Shown here: in pieces, positions 8,419 through 9,667 of the stretch
How the letters are laid out: each line of letters begins with the position of its first letter
Position numbering within the stretch: the first letter of the stretch is position 1
NCBI GenBank assembly: GCA_963926925.1
Contig: CAWUZD010000021.1
Coordinates: 1 to 9,667, forward strand
Length of the DNA stretch: 9,667 nt
Source: Paralactobacillus_A sp963926925
Lineage (GTDB): Bacteria > Bacillota > Bacilli > Lactobacillales > Lactobacillaceae
Direction: 5' to 3'
The notes under the pieces: generated by a model
Told to the model about the DNA's origin: nothing
What the model saw: the letters and a program-made list of their open reading frames with translations, nothing else
Databases searched by the model: none
Translations under genes and position numbers: made by a program

Positions 8419-8742
8419 TTATGAAGCAATGACAGATGCTAATAATGGTTGTGCACTAGCACCAATTACTACAGCAACTAAAACAACAATAAAACCAATA
8501 ATTGTATGAGAACGAGCATTAGGATTATTAGCTGCACCAGAAACAGCCAACTTAATTGCTAATACAATTGTGATAATTAATGCTGTTAAGCCTAATACTG
8601 TTTGTAATGCTGGAATAAATGGTGATACTTTATTAATGATGAATGATGACAAATCACCTTGTGAAGCTGCACCAAAGACATTACTTAAAGTGCTACTAGC
8701 AGTGTCATTAATACCTGTAGCCATTAATAATTTACTAAGCAT
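8419..8742 (-). CDS. VirB2-like pilin subunit, first gene of the transfer operon
   Basis: The gene encodes 107 residues. A polar or amphipathic N-terminal part (1-44) is followed by two membrane helices (about 46-66 and 79-103), joined by a short polar loop with SGAANNPNARSH (68-79). Two helices with a small positively charged loop, and first place in a conjugation operon, are the hallmarks of VirB2/TrbC-type pilins and their Gram-positive counterparts. No strong signal-peptidase site is visible, which is common in Gram-positive members. The ribosome site GAGGTG (8753-8758) lies 10 bases before the ATG. As the first gene ahead of an internal terminator it may be the most highly expressed, as suits a structural subunit. 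Confidence 0.72.
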   Translation of the reverse strand: MLSKLLMATGINDTASSTLSNVFGAASQGDLSSFIINKVSPFIPALQTVLGLTALIITIVLAIKLAVSGAANNPNARSHTIIGFIVVLVAVVIGASAQPLLASVIAS

Positions 8743-8770
8743 ATTTTTAATACACCTCTTTGTATGTATA

Positions 8771-8776
8771 ATTATA
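8771..8776 (-). promoter_or_regulatory. Putative -10 box of the transfer operon promoter
   Basis: On the minus strand a perfect TATAAT lies about 29 bases upstream of the pilin ATG. No good -35 exists at 16-18 bases: the sequence there belongs to the CGGGAC/GTCCCG dyad. The promoter may therefore be weak alone and depend on, or be blocked by, a regulator binding the dyad. Confidence 0.55.
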
Positions 8777-8780
8777 TTAG

Positions 8781-8805
8781 TTTTTACGGGACGGTCCCGA
8801 AAAAA
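8781..8805. promoter_or_regulatory. 25-base dyad, probable operator of the transfer operon
   Basis: The core arms CGGGAC (8787-8792) and GTCCCG (8794-8799) flank a single central G. Outside them, after one mismatched A/A pair, lie TTTTT (8781-8785) and AAAAA (8801-8805). The GC-rich core stands out in AT-rich surroundings. The T and A runs are on the wrong sides for a terminator on either strand, and the one-base centre suits a protein binding site. It covers the expected -35 position of the transfer operon promoter. The binding protein is not known. Confidence 0.6.
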
Positions 8806-8818
8806 CTTACAAATAGAT

Positions 8819-8847
8819 TTTACATTTATACCGTCTAAATGTAAATA
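8819..8847 (+). promoter_or_regulatory. Putative sortase promoter with an embedded inverted repeat
   Basis: TTTACA (8819-8824) and TAAATA (8842-8847) are 17 bases apart and could serve as -35 and -10; the second is a poor match. The same stretch forms a perfect inverted repeat with 10-base arms TTTACATTTA (8819-8828 plus its flank base count) and TAAATGTAAA (8836-8845), separated by TACCGTC (8829-8835). A regulator bound here would cover the sortase promoter. TATAAA (8846-8851) is an alternative -10 but is too far from TTTACA. The repeat itself is certain; its role is inferred. Confidence 0.5.
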
Positions 8848-8870
8848 TAAAAATCAAGAGATGATTGAAT

Positions 8871-9551
8871 ATGAAATTCAAAAAAATTGGTATATTAATT
8901 GGTTGTTTACTAATAATTGGTGGTTTAACTTATACTTTTGTGAATTCACAATTCTTTCAAGGTGAATTAATTAGATATAGTCAAAAGCAAAATACCAGTC
9001 ATGTTAGTCAAAAGACAATCAATCAAAACAAACGAAAACAAGCTAACTTTAGTGGCAAAGCAACTACCGAAGCTGATGCACAAACTGTTTTTGATAACAC
9101 AACTAAAAAAGATGTTCCTGTTATTGGGATGATGAGTATTCCCGCTGTTAAAATGGTTAACCCGATCATTAATGGTTATGGAGAAACTGGTGATTATTTA
9201 GCATTAGGGGCTTGTACGATGAAACCTAACCAAATTATGGGGCAAGGTAATTATGCATTAGCGGGTCATTATATGGATAGTGATACTGTTTTTCATTCAC
9301 TTAATAAGGTTACTAAAGGGATGAACGTTTATTTAACAGATTTAAAGCAGATATATGTATATCAAGTCAATAATGTTACTACTATTGATAAATATGATGT
9401 CAACGTTATTAATGATGTGCTTAACCAACAACTAGTTACCTTATTAACGTGTGTTGGCATGCAACAAACACCATATCGTACTTTAGTGCAAGGCAAGCTA
9501 GTTAAGACGATTAAAGCCAACAATGTTAATCTTAAAAAGTACAATTTATAA
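8871..9551 (+). CDS. Class A sortase
   Basis: The gene encodes 226 residues from the ATG at 8871. A TTG two codons earlier could add two residues but has no better ribosome site; AAGAG (8856-8860) precedes the ATG by about 10 bases. An N-terminal basic MKFKK and a membrane helix (about 6-25) anchor the protein with its C-terminus outside. A linker of about 50 residues leads to the sortase barrel (about 83-215). The catalytic residues are visible: H133 in YALAGHYM, C194 in LVTLLTCVG and R203 in TPYRTLV. Length, N-terminal anchor and TLxTC motif fit class A (SrtA-type) enzymes, which cut LPxTG-type motifs and link surface proteins to the cell wall. No LPxTG substrate is encoded in the window. 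It is transcribed away from the transfer operon, from a shared 128-base control region. It may serve a mating-contact adhesin of the same element, which is inference from position. Confidence 0.93.
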   Translation: MKFKKIGILIGCLLIIGGLTYTFVNSQFFQGELIRYSQKQNTSHVSQKTINQNKRKQANFSGKATTEADAQTVFDNTTKKDVPVIGMMSIPAVKMVNPIINGYGETGDYLALGACTMKPNQIMGQGNYALAGHYMDSDTVFHSLNKVTKGMNVYLTDLKQIYVYQVNNVTTIDKYDVNVINDVLNQQLVTLLTCVGMQQTPYRTLVQGKLVKTIKANNVNLKKYNL

Positions 9552-9561
9552 TACTTTTTAA
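9532..9561 (+). terminator. AT-rich hairpin over the sortase stop codon, possible terminator
   Basis: TTAAAAAGTA (9532-9541) and TACTTTTTAA (9552-9561) are perfect 10-base complements with a 10-base loop that contains the stop codon. The descending arm ends in five T residues, so it could work as a weak intrinsic terminator for the sortase gene. The stem is almost all A/T and its T run lies inside the stem, so the call is tentative. The first arm could also pair by chance in such AT-rich DNA. Confidence 0.4.
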
Positions 9562-9667
9562 TAAAAAATTGACAATTTAGATGAACTACACCGGCACTAA
9601 AGTACCGGGTTTCTGGGAACATCGACCTTGCTACTAAGTAATGCTAACCTTACGGTTAACTATTCTT
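9562..9667. other. Non-coding end of window with an imperfect GC-richer palindrome
   Basis: No gene is visible here. CCGGCACT (9591-9598) and AGTACCGG (9601-9608) form an imperfect inverted repeat (one mismatched pair) with a two-base centre. Further on TAACC (9645-9649) and GGTTA (9654-9658) make a small hairpin with a TTAC loop. Local composition is richer in G and C than the genes beside it, which can mark a mobile-element end, a recombination site or a transfer origin. I do not recognise any specific one. Confidence 0.4.

Noticed and set aside
8781..8805. CGGGAC/GTCCCG dyad as a bidirectional terminator
   Set aside because: The T run comes before the dyad and the A run after it on both strands, the reverse of an intrinsic terminator, and the arms leave only one central base.
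8865..8870. TTG at 8865 as the sortase start
   Set aside because: The ATG two codons later is the more usual start codon, gives better spacing to AAGAG, and begins a normal MKFKK anchor.
8570..8965. Open frame of 131 codons on the plus strand across the pilin gene, control region and sortase start
   Set aside because: It is antisense to the pilin and overlaps the sortase in another frame. Its sequence has no domain character, and the two genes it overlaps have strong family signatures.
9569..9574. Perfect TTGACA as a -35 box at the right end
   Set aside because: No -10-like hexamer lies 16-18 bases downstream on the plus strand.

Overview
The window is AT-rich DNA that reads as Gram-positive, most likely from a lactic acid bacterium of the Lactobacillaceae. 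The signs are A/T-ending codons, purine-rich ribosome binding sites, a class A sortase, and a partial phenolic acid decarboxylase very similar to the enzyme I know from lactobacilli. Seven genes of a type IV secretion (conjugation) apparatus dominate it. This suggests a conjugative plasmid or an integrative conjugative element. No replication, relaxase, integrase or transposase gene lies inside the window, so the replicon type cannot be fixed.

Layout: positions 1-304 (minus) hold the N-terminal 101 residues of a phenolic acid decarboxylase (padA), cut by the window edge, with its own putative promoter at 340-368. Positions 519-8742 (minus) hold seven tightly packed transfer genes. In transcription order they are: a VirB2-like pilin (8742-8419), a PrgI/VirB3-like membrane protein (8413-7949), an 81-residue two-helix membrane protein (7949-7704), a membrane-anchored TrsD/TraC-like protein (7616-6513), a VirB4-family ATPase (6501-4297), a very long VirB6/TrsL-like channel protein (4294-1112), and a 193-residue membrane protein (1100-519). 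A good intrinsic terminator at 7669-7695 separates the first three genes from the last four. Positions 8871-9551 (plus) hold a divergently transcribed class A sortase, followed by 116 bases with no gene.

The VirB4 ATPase would energise assembly. The VirB2-, VirB3- and VirB6-like proteins and the accessory membrane proteins would form the inner-membrane channel and any pilus-like structure. The sortase could anchor a surface protein needed for mating contact, or could be unrelated. The 128-base divergent region between the sortase and the transfer operon carries two different dyads. One lies next to the operon's -10 box and the other lies between the putative promoter boxes of the sortase, which suggests each side is controlled by a DNA-binding regulator encoded elsewhere.

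The coupling protein (VirD4), relaxase, VirB8-like protein and cell-wall hydrolase expected of a full system are absent here. They must lie outside the window or be missing. I see no clearly new system. The points most worth a second look are the padA cargo at the end of the transfer operon, the terminator inside the operon, the roughly 600-residue polar tail of the VirB6-like protein, and the doubly dyadic sortase/pilin control region.
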